Positions 55,669 through 64,000 of a stretch of 64,000 nt of DNA are shown here, one piece after another. A program made the translations under genes and the position numbers. The notes under the pieces were generated by a model that made no database searches, had not been told where the DNA came from, and saw only the letters and a program-made list of their open reading frames with translations. How positions within the stretch are numbered: the first letter of the stretch is position 1; each line of letters opens with the position of its first letter. The stretch spans positions 2,790,001 to 2,854,000 of the forward strand of contig NZ_LT607803.1 of the NCBI RefSeq assembly GCF_900090195.1, in the 5' to 3' direction. Origin of the DNA: Variovorax sp. HW608 (GTDB lineage: Bacteria > Pseudomonadota > Gammaproteobacteria > Burkholderiales > Burkholderiaceae_C).

Positions 55669-56744
55669 GCCGATGCCTTCGCGGATGGGCCGGCGTAGTG
55701 CTTCTGCACCCACTCGCGGTATGCACCGCTTTGCACGTTGCGGACCCATTCACCATGGGCCAGATACCACTCGACGGTCTTGCGGATGCCGCTGTCGAAG
55801 GTTTCGGCAGGTTTCCAGCCCAGCTCGCGCTCGAGCTTGCGCGCATCGATGGCATAGCGGCGGTCGTGACCCGGGCGATCGGTCACATAGGTGATCTGCT
55901 CGCGGTAATGCTTGCCGTCTGCCCGCGGACGCAGTTCGTCGAGCAACGCACAAACGGTATTGACGATCTCGATGTTGGGTTTCTCGTTCCATCCACCGAC
56001 GTTGTACGTTTCACCGAGCCGGCCTGCCTCGAGGACGCGACGGATGGCGCTGCAATGGTCCTTGACGTAGAGCCAGTCGCGCACCTGCATGCCGTCGCCG
56101 TACACCGGCAGCGATTTGCCGGCGAGCGCGTTCACGATCATCAGCGGGATGAGCTTTTCGGGGAAATGGAAAGGCCCGTAGTTGTTCGAGCAGTTGGTCG
56201 TCAGCACCGGCAATCCATAGGTGTGGTGCCATGCACGCACGAGGTGATCGCTCGCGGCCTTGCTCGCGGAATAGGGGCTGTTGGGCTCGTACTTGTTCTC
56301 CTCGGTGAAGGCTGGGTCGCTCGCCGAAAGCGAGCCGTAGACTTCATCGGTGGAAACGTGCAGGAACCGAAACGCCGCCTTCTCGCTGGCCGGCAGCGCA
56401 TTCCAATAGCCCCGAACCGATTCGAGCAGCCGAAAGGTGCCGAGCACGTTGGTCTGAACGAAGTCTTCGGGACCGTGGATCGAGCGATCCACGTGCGACT
56501 CGGCCGCGAAATTGATCACCGCGCGCGGCTTGTGCTCCGCAAGCAGCCGGTCGACCAGCGCGGCGTCGCCGATGTCGCCCTGGACGAAGACATGATTCGG
56601 ATTGTCTTTCAGCGATGCCAGCGTCTCCAGGTTGCCGGCATAGGTGAGCTTGTCGAGGTTGACCAGCGCTTCGTCGCTCTGGGCGAGCCAATCGAGCACG
56701 AAATTGGCGCCGATGAAACCGGCGCCACCGGTAACCAGGATCAT
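55665..56744 (-). CDS. rmlB: dTDP-glucose 4,6-dehydratase
   Basis: Second enzyme of dTDP-L-rhamnose synthesis, 359 residues. The NAD-binding GGAGFIG lies at residues 6-12; '[13 protein letters not shown]' and the YxxxK in '[11 protein letters not shown]' are the catalytic elements. It is the first gene of the rmlBDAC set and divergent from the gtr-like operon. Confidence 0.96.
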   Translation of the reverse strand: MILVTGGAGFIGANFVLDWLAQSDEALVNLDKLTYAGNLETLASLKDNPNHVFVQGDIGDAALVDRLLAEHKPRAVINFAAESHVDRSIHGPEDFVQTNVLGTFRLLESVRGYWNALPASEKAAFRFLHVSTDEVYGSLSASDPAFTEENKYEPNSPYSASKAASDHLVRAWHHTYGLPVLTTNCSNNYGPFHFPEKLIPLMIVNALAGKSLPVYGDGMQVRDWLYVKDHCSAIRRVLEAGRLGETYNVGGWNEKPNIEIVNTVCALLDELRPRADGKHYREQITYVTDRPGHDRRYAIDARKLERELGWKPAETFDSGIRKTVEWYLAHGEWVRNVQSGAYREWVQKHYAGPSAKASA

Positions 56745-57069
56745 GGGGTCCCCCGTTGATGACTAACTTGAAAAAAAGGCCGCAGTTGGCCGGCAAGGAG
56801 GGATTATCCCATTGCGAATCGGTGACCGCCGCAGCGTCAGGTCCGGCAAACGAGGGACGCTGCCCCTTGCGGCAGAATGTCGGCCATCATTCCGCGTCGA
56901 CGATGGCTGACCTCAATGCCGGCCGCGGGACATTCCGGGAAGGAACAGGCAGGGGCTCCACCAACCACGCTGGCGGTGGACCGGCAACTTTCCCGGGGCA
57001 TCGCCTGTGCTTCCGGCTCCTGGAACACGGCCCATGGTTCCGATTGATGCCTCTCAACTTCTCAACACG
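56745..57069. promoter_or_regulatory. Divergent intergenic region between rmlB and the gtrB-like gene
   Basis: No gene is supported in this stretch of 325 bases. It must contain the promoters of both polysaccharide operons. An A-run at 56769-56775 next to a GGCC-N6-GGCC dyad lies close to rmlB. In-frame starts for the plus-strand gene exist at 57007 and 57034, so up to 60 bases at the right edge might be coding. Confidence 0.5.
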
Positions 57070-58023
57070 ATGAGCGCCAATTCTTCCGCATTCGTAGTGG
57101 TCACCCCGGTCTTCGAGGACGCCGAGGCCTCCTCGCGTCTGTTCCAGGAACTGGCGACCATCTTCGGCAGCAAGGTGCATGTCGTGGCTGTGGATGACGG
57201 ATCGGTGCGCCAACCCGTCGACATCGGCCGGCTGAACGCAGCCGGCCTGGGGGGGACGGTCATTCGCCTGCGCCGCAACGTCGGCCACCAGCGCGCCATC
57301 GCGGTCGGGCTGAGCTACGTGGCGGACCACATGGCAACCATGCCTGTCGTCGTGATGGATTCGGACGGCGAAGATGTCCCCGCCTCCATCTCCGAATTGC
57401 TTCGAGGCCTCGACTCATCCGAGGTGGACCTCGTGGTTGCACAGCGCAAGACGCGCGTCGAGAGCCTGCGCTTCAAGGCCTTCTATGCGGTCTACAAGAG
57501 ACTGTTCAAGTTGTTGACGGGGCGCCAGATCAGTTTCGGCAACTTCATGGCGCTCAAGCCGAGCGCCGTCAAGCGACTCGCCGCGATGCAGGAACTCTGG
57601 ACGCACGTGGCGAGTTGCGTCCTGAATTCGCGCCTTCGAGTCGTGACTTGCGCACTGGACCGCGGCCCCCGCTACGCGGGCAAGAGCAAGATGAATTTCG
57701 TCGGACTCGCATTGCACGGCTTTCGAGGCGTCATGGTGTTCGCTGAGGACGTGCTCGTCCGCGTCGGCATTGCTTCCACGCTGATGGGCGCGCTCGCCAT
57801 CGTCGCCGGGCTGGCTTCCGTCGTCCTGAAGCTGTCGGGGTTTGCCACGCCGGGCTGGTTTTCGGTCGCTCTCGGCATCCTGCTCTTGGTGTTCTTGCAG
57901 ACCGGGTCTCTCGCGCTGATGAGCCTCATGCTCACGGGTGTCAGCAAGTCGGGCGCACCGGCGCAAGCCGCGTACGAACTGTTCGTCGAATCGGTCGAGC
58001 GCACCGACTGCGTGCCGGCATGA
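57070..58023 (+). CDS. GT2 family glycosyltransferase (GtrB/DPM1-like)
   Basis: A 317-residue enzyme expected to transfer a sugar to undecaprenyl phosphate at the cytoplasmic face. The GT-A domain has 'FVVVTPVFEDAEASSRLF', 'VHVVAVDDGSV' and the metal-binding 'VVVMDSDGEDVPASI'. 'RLRRNVGHQRAIAVGLSYV' is typical of this group. Two C-terminal membrane helices follow (about 235-260 and 270-295). The start at 57070 was chosen by domain position; 57034 is an alternative. The stop overlaps the GtrA-like gene by 4 bases. Confidence 0.85.
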   Translation: MSANSSAFVVVTPVFEDAEASSRLFQELATIFGSKVHVVAVDDGSVRQPVDIGRLNAAGLGGTVIRLRRNVGHQRAIAVGLSYVADHMATMPVVVMDSDGEDVPASISELLRGLDSSEVDLVVAQRKTRVESLRFKAFYAVYKRLFKLLTGRQISFGNFMALKPSAVKRLAAMQELWTHVASCVLNSRLRVVTCALDRGPRYAGKSKMNFVGLALHGFRGVMVFAEDVLVRVGIASTLMGALAIVAGLASVVLKLSGFATPGWFSVALGILLLVFLQTGSLALMSLMLTGVSKSGAPAQAAYELFVESVERTDCVPA

Positions 58024-58430
58024 CCCTCAGGCGCAAGCCCATCGCTCCCCACGTCGCGGAGCTCGGGCGCTTCGTCGTCAACGGTGTGGCGGCCACGGCC
58101 ATCCACTACGGCGTGCTGAGCTTCAACCTCAAGGTGCTCGGGATTCCGTCGGCAGGCGTGGCGAACTTCATCGCAGCATGGTTTGGCATCACCGCCTCTT
58201 TCATCGGAAGCCGATTCTTTGTCTTCCGTCGCAAGGAAGCCCCGTTGCTGCGCCAGGCGGCGAGATTTCTGGCGCTCTACGCCTCCATTGCATGCCTCCA
58301 CGGTCTGATGCTCTTCGTCTGGACCGACACGTTCCACCTGAACTACACCGTGGGCTTCGCGATTGCGACGGTTCTTCAGACCGCATTGAGCTATCTGGGC
58401 AACAAGTTACTGGTCTTTTCCGCGTCATGA
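58020..58430 (+). CDS. GtrA-like flippase
   Basis: A 136-residue membrane protein of the GtrA family with four helices. 'LGRFVVNGVAATAIHYGVLSF' is the usual start, and 'GVANFIAAWFGITASFIGSRFFVF' and 'LSYLGNKLLVF' are conserved. GtrA proteins move lipid-linked sugars across the inner membrane. It is coupled by ATGA overlaps to the genes on both sides. Confidence 0.9.
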   Translation: MTLRRKPIAPHVAELGRFVVNGVAATAIHYGVLSFNLKVLGIPSAGVANFIAAWFGITASFIGSRFFVFRRKEAPLLRQAARFLALYASIACLHGLMLFVWTDTFHLNYTVGFAIATVLQTALSYLGNKLLVFSAS

Positions 58431-59023
58431 AAGCAGTCAAATTCCTCGCCGCCTCGACGTTCTTCGTCGTGCTTGCCTGCCTGATCTACTGGGGGCACAT
58501 CGCGTTCTTTCGAGTCAACGTGGTCTTCTACAGCGCCATCGTGGACGGCGTTCTGGCGGCCATCATCACCGCTGCCCTTGTGTGGCGCGTCGAGTCCTTC
58601 GCGATCTTCAATTCGTTCGAGAAGTGCCAGATGCTGATCATCTGGGTCCTCACGGCCTATTCGCTCGCCATCTCGGTGCCAGCGGTGCTGGATCGATCGC
58701 TTTCCTTCTACATTCTGGAAAAGCTTCAGCAGCGCGGCGGCGGCATCCAGCAAGCCCGATTCGCCGAGGTCTTCACGCAGGAATATGTCAAGGAGCATCG
58801 GCTTGTCGACGTGCGCCTGACCGAGCAGATGGAGTCGGGGACCATCGAGATAGACAACGGGTGCGTTCGCCTCACGGCCAAGGGAGATCGGCTGGCGACC
58901 TTCAGCCGGTTCTTTCGGACGCACCTGCTGCCCAAGCGGCGGCTCTTGATGGGCCAATACAGCGATGACTTGACGGACCCGTTCCGCCATAGCACCGCTC
59001 AGGTGGACTACCTCTGCAAATGA
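58427..59023 (+). CDS. Membrane protein with C-terminal soluble domain, unknown
   Basis: Not recognised. A 198-residue protein with three hydrophobic helices (about 5-28, 32-54, 66-90) and a cytoplasmic C-terminal domain. The segment 'RLTEQMESGTIEIDNGCVRLTAKGDRLATFSRFFR' has the helix-strand-strand pattern of a winged helix ('VRLTAKGDRLATF' like a wing). It overlaps both neighbours by 4 bases, so it is an obligatory part of the gtr-like operon. It could sense or regulate, or assist the last glycosyltransferase. Confidence 0.65.
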   Translation: MKAVKFLAASTFFVVLACLIYWGHIAFFRVNVVFYSAIVDGVLAAIITAALVWRVESFAIFNSFEKCQMLIIWVLTAYSLAISVPAVLDRSLSFYILEKLQQRGGGIQQARFAEVFTQEYVKEHRLVDVRLTEQMESGTIEIDNGCVRLTAKGDRLATFSRFFRTHLLPKRRLLMGQYSDDLTDPFRHSTAQVDYLCK

Positions 59024-61092
59024 TCCGTTCGATGACCGCCACCCGCAAGCAATCTTCGAACTGGCCCGGCACTGCCCTCCTGCTGTTTCTCATCGGCGTC
59101 TTCTGCTATCTCTTGCGGGCGACGGACTGGTTCCGGGCCGTGCCGGGCGACATAGGCGACGCGCGCTTCAACAGCGTCATCCTCGAGCACCTGTACCAGT
59201 GGGTGCGCGGCGACACGGCCTCCCTGTGGTCGCCGACCTTCTTCTATCCCGCGCGGGGCACGCTTGCGTTCAGCGACAACCACTTCGGCACCGGCCCGGT
59301 CTACGTGCTGTTCCGCTTCCTGGGTCTGAGCCGGGAGCATGCTTTCGATGCCTGGTTCGCTGTCGGATTCGCCTTGAACTTTGGCGCAATGTACGTCGTC
59401 TTACGGCGGCTCCGGTTCGACTCCTTTGCTGCCGCCGTAGGCGCCTTCGTCTATACATTCGCCCCACCTCTCCTCGCGCAGGAAGTACATGCGCAACTGA
59501 CCTACCGCTTTGCCCTGCCGTTCGCCTACCTCGCGTTCATCCAGTTCAGCGAGACGCGAAGCGCGCAGGATCTGGCCCGACTGGTGGCGTGGGTCGCGGT
59601 TCAGTTCTTCTGCTCGATATATCTGGGCGTGTTCACCGGCTACCTCCTGGTGGCATCGGCGGTGGCGATGCTCGTGCCCGCCCTGAGGCCATTTCCGGCC
59701 AGTTCAATCAGCATGCCGGCTATGCGCGGCGGCATCATGCGCCCCCTGGTCCTGGCGCTCATGGCGGCCGTCGCAGTCGCCGTGTTGCTTCTGCGGTATC
59801 TGCGGATCAGCCATTCCTACGGAATCAGCCGGTCGATCGCGGAAATCATGTCCATGCTGCCCCGGCCGCAAAGCTACTTGGTGGCGGATCGCGCCGAGGT
59901 CTACCGCCAGATTCTGGAAACGGGGGCGCAAATCCCGGCCCGCGGAGAGCATCAACTGTTTTTTGGGTTCATCCCGATCCTGCTCGTTCTTTGCGCGCTG
60001 CTGACGGCCAACAATAAGGCTCCTCTGCATCGGCGGCGCCTCCTGGCATTCTCCTTCGCGACTCTCGCGATTCTGGTCGCGGCGACGCTCTATGTGGACG
60101 GTCACTCGTTCTACGCGATGCTTCTGAAGGTGCCCGGGATTTCGTCGATTCGGGCCGTCAGCCGGATCGGCCTGGTGATGATGCTGCCAGTGGCCATCAT
60201 GGCTGCCATCGGTGCCGAAGGCTTGCGTCGAAATCCGGCCCCTGCGAGCACGGCCGCGGCCGCGGCCGTGGTCTTGGGACTGCTGCTGGAAACGTTGGCG
60301 TACCGCCCGGGCAATGCGTCCATCGAGCAATGGCGCAGTCGCATCGCGCCCCTTGAGCAGGCCGTCGCCGGTGCGTCGCTAAAGAGCGGATCCATCGTAT
60401 ATGTGACCGGACGCTCTGAAGAGCCATACATGATGGCCGAACTGGATGCAATGATCTTCGCCCAGGACCACCGTGTTCCGACGCTCAACGGCTATTCAGG
60501 GTACGAGCCGCCGGGTTACAGATATGCGTTTCCGTGCGTCTCGCCTGCGGTGCGCTTGTATTCGATGCCCCGGTTGCACTTCATTCGGTTCGGTACCACG
60601 CCAGAAGAAGTTCTGGCGCGCACGCGCTGGATTCCGCTCGAAGAGTGTCCGGACAGACATGTCGCGACGGATGCCGCGGCCGCGCCGCCCGATGAGCAAC
60701 AGGCCCGGGCGATCGAGCTCGACGCGCTCGTGACCGCTACTGCGCCTGACGCGCTCAACGCCGTGCTGAAGATCCATAACGGCGGAAGCTCGACGATTCA
60801 CACGCTCTCGCGTACAGGGAATCCGCTGCGCATCGCCTGGCGTTTCGTACGAATGCCAGCATCCGATGATCTCGCCGACCCGCCCTGGGACGGTCGCCAG
60901 GACATTTACCTGTCAATTCCGCCGGGCGAGGAGGCATCGGTTCCGGTGGTCATTCACGTCCCACGCGACCCCGGCCCTCGCGAATTGCAGTTCTCGCTGG
61001 TTGCAGAGGGCGACACGTGGCTTCACGATCTTCACATGCCTATCGCGCGCATCGAAGTGCCCGAAACACAAGGAGCCGCCGGCGGAAGATGA
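59020..61092 (+). CDS. Large polytopic membrane protein, probable GT-C transferase (Gtr-type)
   Basis: A 690-residue protein with about twelve membrane helices to about residue 440 and a periplasmic C-terminal domain of about 240 residues. Loop one has 'VPGDIGDARFNSVILEHLYQW' with paired acidic residues, and 'FYPARGTLAFSDNHFGTGPVY' follows, both typical of GT-C enzymes using polyprenyl-linked sugars. With GtrB- and GtrA-like partners it should decorate a surface glycan in the periplasm. The intact IS1634 copy is inserted about 30 bases after its stop. Confidence 0.7.
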   Translation: MIRSMTATRKQSSNWPGTALLLFLIGVFCYLLRATDWFRAVPGDIGDARFNSVILEHLYQWVRGDTASLWSPTFFYPARGTLAFSDNHFGTGPVYVLFRFLGLSREHAFDAWFAVGFALNFGAMYVVLRRLRFDSFAAAVGAFVYTFAPPLLAQEVHAQLTYRFALPFAYLAFIQFSETRSAQDLARLVAWVAVQFFCSIYLGVFTGYLLVASAVAMLVPALRPFPASSISMPAMRGGIMRPLVLALMAAVAVAVLLLRYLRISHSYGISRSIAEIMSMLPRPQSYLVADRAEVYRQILETGAQIPARGEHQLFFGFIPILLVLCALLTANNKAPLHRRRLLAFSFATLAILVAATLYVDGHSFYAMLLKVPGISSIRAVSRIGLVMMLPVAIMAAIGAEGLRRNPAPASTAAAAAVVLGLLLETLAYRPGNASIEQWRSRIAPLEQAVAGASLKSGSIVYVTGRSEEPYMMAELDAMIFAQDHRVPTLNGYSGYEPPGYRYAFPCVSPAVRLYSMPRLHFIRFGTTPEEVLARTRWIPLEECPDRHVATDAAAAPPDEQQARAIELDALVTATAPDALNAVLKIHNGGSSTIHTLSRTGNPLRIAWRFVRMPASDDLADPPWDGRQDIYLSIPPGEEASVPVVIHVPRDPGPRELQFSLVAEGDTWLHDLHMPIARIEVPETQGAAGGR

Positions 61093-61126
61093 AGCAGCGG
61101 TAAAGTTATGCTCGCCCACCGTTAGC

Positions 61127-63069
61127 CCGAGCTTTGAAGACAGCCGCACGCAAGTCCATGATTCATCGAGACATTCTTGAAATGTGTGGGTGTGCTACTG
61201 GGAACAGACGGGGTTCACGCCGAGCAGCTTGAAGGCCTTGGCCTGGACTGGCGTGGGGCGCGTGGTGATGACGATCTTGGCGTTGGGGTTGAGGCTGGTG
61301 GAGGTGATGTTGTAGGCCACGGTGGCCAGGTCCTGCACCAGCGTTCGAAAGCTGTGCAGGGGCGAGCCGTCGTCGCCTCGCTTGGTGGCGTCCTTGGCCT
61401 TGGCGTGTTCGCTGCGCAGCGCCTTGTTCACGGGTGAGGCGCGAGCGGCCTGGGCCTGCTCGATGAACTCGTCATCGAATAGCATGGGCTTGAGGCACTC
61501 GCGCATGTGCCACTCCACGTAGTAGGCCAGCATGCATAGCAAGACGTGGGCGCGCACGCGCTCGGTGTTGTAGTGAAAGACCGGGCGCACATGCAGGTCG
61601 ATGGTCTTCATGCAGCGGAAGGCCCGCTCGACATGGGCCAGGCTCTTGTAGGCGGCGACTGCGGCGGGGCCATCGAGTTGTGTGGCGGCCAAGCTCGTGC
61701 GGATCACGTACAGGCCGTCCAGCGCGGCCTCGGCGGCAATGGCGTCGGTCTTGCGCGTCCACCTCAGCGCGGTGTCGGTGATGGTCAGCTCCAAGTGCTT
61801 GGCCATGTGGAAGCGCTCGATGACGCGCCCCACGCGCAGGGCGATGGCCTGTTCGCCGCGCAACGGGTTGCGCGCCCGTTGCGTGGCCGCGGCAATCTTG
61901 CCGAGATCGGCCTCGGTGGCGGCAAGCAACTCGCCGCGCTTGCGCGCACGCTCCTCGGCCAGTGCGGGGTTGCGACACACGATCAGCCGCTCGCCGGGGA
62001 AGTGCTCGCTCGTGAGCTCGATGAGGTTGCGCTGGTCGAACAGGGATGGCTGGAAGGGGCCCTGCTCGGCGGCCAGCAGCGCGATCTGCGGCGCGCGCAG
62101 GCTGCTGACCCAGTCCATGTCCTGGGGCTTGAGCACCTGCTCGATGCGTGCGCTGGTGAGCATGCCGCGATCGCCCACCCAGGCCAGGCGCTGGATGCCG
62201 AAGCGCTCCTTGAGCTTGGCCACCTGTGAGGCCACCGTGGCCGGGTCAGCCGTGTTGCCCTTGAACACCTCCACCGCGATCGGGCAGCCTTCGCTCGTGC
62301 ACACCAGCCCGAAGACGATCTGCGGATCGTCACGCTTGCCGTCGCGTGAATGGCCCCGGGCGGCCAGCTCGCAGCAGTGTCCCGTCAGCCAGGTCGAGGT
62401 GAGGTCGTACAGCACCAGCGTGCTGCCCACCAGGTGCTTGCGCGCCAAGGCCCGCTCCAGGGTGGGCTGCGCCTCGTGCAGCCAGTCCAGGGCGCGGTAC
62501 AGGTCATCGGCCTGGCATTGACCCACGCCCAGCACGCGGCCCAGCGAGCTGGTGGCGGTGTCGTCGTGCAGCATGCGATGCGTGGCGAGCTTGGAAGCGG
62601 GTCCCAGCACGCGTGCGCACAGCATGGCCAGCAGCACCGATCGCAACTGCTCGGGCGCGCTGGCAAACCACTTCTCGGCCCCACAGGCGCGCGCCGCGCC
62701 GAGCACGGCGGCCACATGGCCGTGGGGCAAGCTGCGCTCGATGGTCATGACCGCGTCGAGCGACTCGACGGCCACGCCGCCCTTGAGCAGGAGGCGAAAG
62801 TGCTCGACCAGTTGCGCATCCCAGTGCGACAGGTTGGCCAGGGTGCGCTTGACGATCTTGCCGCCTTCGCGATAGCCCTCGCGCAGCAGCACGGCGGGCG
62901 GGGAGTTGCGGTTGGGGACGGTCTCGATGTACATGCGTTACATGGTATTCAATGAAGCCGTATTTACAAGGAAAACATACACCATTTACATGGGAACACA
63001 ATCGGCCCAAAAAAAGGCGCGAACCCGCGCCAATGCTCGCTCTGCCGAGCTTCAGTCTTCAAAGCTCGG
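61127..63069 (-). mobile_element. Intact IS1634-type insertion sequence
   Basis: A 1943-bp element. Terminal inverted repeats of 15 bases (CCGAGCTTTGAAGAC at 61127-61141 and its complement at 63055-63069) are flanked by a direct duplication GTTAGC at 61121-61126 and 63070-63075. One transposase gene fills it on the minus strand. The intact ends and duplication indicate a simple recent insertion. The other copy, at 44343-45415, is in the opposite orientation. Confidence 0.95.
61195..62934 (-). CDS. IS1634-family transposase
   Basis: A 579-residue DDE transposase of the IS4 superfamily. The N-terminus is 'MYIETVPNRNSPPAVLLREGYREGGKIVKRTLANLSHW', typical for IS1634. The DDE core includes 'GSTLVLYDLTSTWLTGHC' (first Asp), 'GIQRLAWVGDRGMLT' (second Asp) and 'HVERAFRCMKTIDLHVRPVF' (Glu). 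It is complete, so the copy could be active and could mobilise the truncated one only if both ends were present. Confidence 0.95.
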   Translation of the reverse strand: MYIETVPNRNSPPAVLLREGYREGGKIVKRTLANLSHWDAQLVEHFRLLLKGGVAVESLDAVMTIERSLPHGHVAAVLGAARACGAEKWFASAPEQLRSVLLAMLCARVLGPASKLATHRMLHDDTATSSLGRVLGVGQCQADDLYRALDWLHEAQPTLERALARKHLVGSTLVLYDLTSTWLTGHCCELAARGHSRDGKRDDPQIVFGLVCTSEGCPIAVEVFKGNTADPATVASQVAKLKERFGIQRLAWVGDRGMLTSARIEQVLKPQDMDWVSSLRAPQIALLAAEQGPFQPSLFDQRNLIELTSEHFPGERLIVCRNPALAEERARKRGELLAATEADLGKIAAATQRARNPLRGEQAIALRVGRVIERFHMAKHLELTITDTALRWTRKTDAIAAEAALDGLYVIRTSLAATQLDGPAAVAAYKSLAHVERAFRCMKTIDLHVRPVFHYNTERVRAHVLLCMLAYYVEWHMRECLKPMLFDDEFIEQAQAARASPVNKALRSEHAKAKDATKRGDDGSPLHSFRTLVQDLATVAYNITSTSLNPNAKIVITTRPTPVQAKAFKLLGVNPVCSQ

Positions 63070-63075
63070 GTTAGC

Positions 63076-63319
63076 GCATGGCTCAATGGGATAGCGCGCG
63101 AAGGAGGAGGCCCACGCCTCGGCCCTTTCCATTGGCGTCAGCACGCTTCGTGGCGACCCTCAGACCCTCTTTCAACAGCGCCACGCCTAGACAGAATGGC
63201 TTGAGCCGTTGAGGAGGCCCGTCTCCGGGACTACCGTGGGTTGCGCACCGTGGGGTGCGCCGAGCCACAAGGCTGTACCCCGAGGGGCGGACAGCCTGCA
63301 ACGTGCAAGGAGACGGGCC
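63076..63319 (+). ncRNA. IS110 leader, possible bridge RNA region
   Basis: A non-coding stretch upstream of the IS110-type transposase. Two clear hairpins occur: CCCG/CGGG at 63218-63229 and GCGCACC/GGTGCGC at 63243-63260 with an outer GTGG/CCAC stem. IS110-group elements encode a bridge RNA in this position, which pairs with target and donor DNA. The exact ends and guide loops were not determined. Confidence 0.4.
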
Positions 63320-64000
63320 ATGAGTCAATCTACCACCACTGCGGCCACCGTTTACGTTGGCCTGGACGTCCACAAGGACAGCATCGACATTGCCTTGGCC
63401 GAGGCCGGTCGTGACGGTGAAGTGCGCCATCTGGGTGCGGTCGCCGGCGGCCTCGTTGCCGTGAGCAAGGCGCTGCGCCGCCTGGTCAGCCGGGGCCATT
63501 GTGTGCAGGTGGTCTACGAAGCGGGCCCCTGCGGCTTTGTGCTGCAGCGCCACCTCGCCGCGCTGGGCTACCACTGTGAGGTGGTGGCGCCCTCGTCCAT
63601 CCCCAAGCGTTCAGGCGACCGGGTGAAGACCGACCGCCGCGATGCGTTGATGCTGGCGCGCTTGGCGCGCGCGGGTGAACTCAATGCTGTGCGAGTGCCC
63701 GACGCCGTGGACGAGGCGCTGCGCGACCTGGTGCGAGCGCGCGAGGACGCCGTGCGCGAGCAGCGCAACGCGCGCCACCGGCTGAAGGCACTGCTGTTGC
63801 GCAGCGGCGTGGTGTACGCGGGCAAGAGTGCATGGACGGCGGCGCATCTGCGCTGGCTGGCCGGCCTGGCGCTGCCGCACGCCGCGCAGCAGATCGCCTT
63901 CCAGGAGTACCTGCACGCGGTGAGCGAGTCGGGGGCACGCATCGCACGGCTGGAGCAATCGCTGCGCGATGCGTTGGTGGACTGGTCTCTGGCACCGGTG
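63320..64000 (+). CDS. IS110-family transposase (3' partial)
   Basis: The frame starts at ATG 63320 with AAGGAG upstream and stays open to the window end, 227 residues. The N-terminal RuvC-like DEDD domain is visible: 'VYVGLDVHKDSIDIALAEAG' (first Asp), 'VVYEAGPCGFVLQRHLAALG' (Glu) and 'PSSIPKRSGDRVKTDRRDALMLARL' (Asp pair). The Tnp-20 serine domain lies beyond the window. Confidence 0.93.
   Translation, partial: MSQSTTTAATVYVGLDVHKDSIDIALAEAGRDGEVRHLGAVAGGLVAVSKALRRLVSRGHCVQVVYEAGPCGFVLQRHLAALGYHCEVVAPSSIPKRSGDRVKTDRRDALMLARLARAGELNAVRVPDAVDEALRDLVRAREDAVREQRNARHRLKALLLRSGVVYAGKSAWTAAHLRWLAGLALPHAAQQIAFQEYLHAVSESGARIARLEQSLRDALVDWSLAPV

Overview
The window is high-GC proteobacterial DNA whose gene content and alignment by memory best fit a betaproteobacterium of the Comamonadaceae (Variovorax-like): the DUF3348/DUF802/OmpA/DUF2894 cluster, the sugar-acid operon and GC-rich palindromic repeats all point there. 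No rRNA, tRNA or CRISPR array was seen. All family assignments come from reading motifs; no database search was run.

Positions 1-13573 form one long plus-strand operon for using a plant-type beta-linked sugar. It holds a CUT1-type ABC importer (binding protein cut by the window edge, two permeases, ATPase), a GH5-type hydrolase, a Gfo/Idh/MocA oxidoreductase, a ThuA-like protein, a GH3 beta-glycosidase, and then xylX, xylB and xylD of the Weimberg (oxidative, non-phosphorylating) xylose pathway. The layout suggests import of a xylose-containing oligosaccharide, cytoplasmic cleavage, and oxidation of xylose via xylonate toward 2-oxoglutarate. Lactonase and 2-oxoglutarate semialdehyde dehydrogenase genes are not in view.

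Positions 13600-35300 look like ordinary chromosome with islands of interest: a GNAT/DUF1778 toxin-antitoxin pair, a decayed Kelch lipoprotein, a six-hairpin glycosidase, a four-gene cluster whose middle pair looks like a ZorA/ZorB (MotA/MotB-like) stator, an amidohydrolase, a reductase, an MFS exporter, aspartase, a LysE exporter, a Phd-like/zeta toxin pair, a CBS protein, a 2-oxoacid:ferredoxin oxidoreductase with an iron-sulfur flavoprotein partner (carrying an in-frame inserted palindromic repeat), and a cytochrome P450.

Positions 35600-45415 are a mobile-element and decay zone. A Gly-rich lipoprotein is followed by gene remnants. An IS21-family element (37656-44342) has its istA gene split by a recombinase-in-trio (RIT) element with three overlapping tyrosine recombinase genes and 31-bp perfect inverted repeats. 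The IS21 element abuts a truncated PfpI/DJ-1 gene on the left and a truncated IS1634-type transposase on the right.

Positions 45608-61092 are a surface-polysaccharide island of visibly lower GC in its left half: a membrane GT-C-like protein, a small coiled-coil protein, two methyltransferases, a double-domain glycosyltransferase and rmlC-A-D-B (dTDP-L-rhamnose) on the minus strand, and a divergent gtrB/gtrA/unknown/large membrane protein operon on the plus strand. It is bracketed by inverted copies of the same IS1634-type element: the truncated copy at 44343-45415 and an intact copy at 61127-63069 with 15-bp terminal repeats and a 6-bp target duplication. The window ends inside an IS110-family transposase whose upstream leader could encode a bridge RNA.
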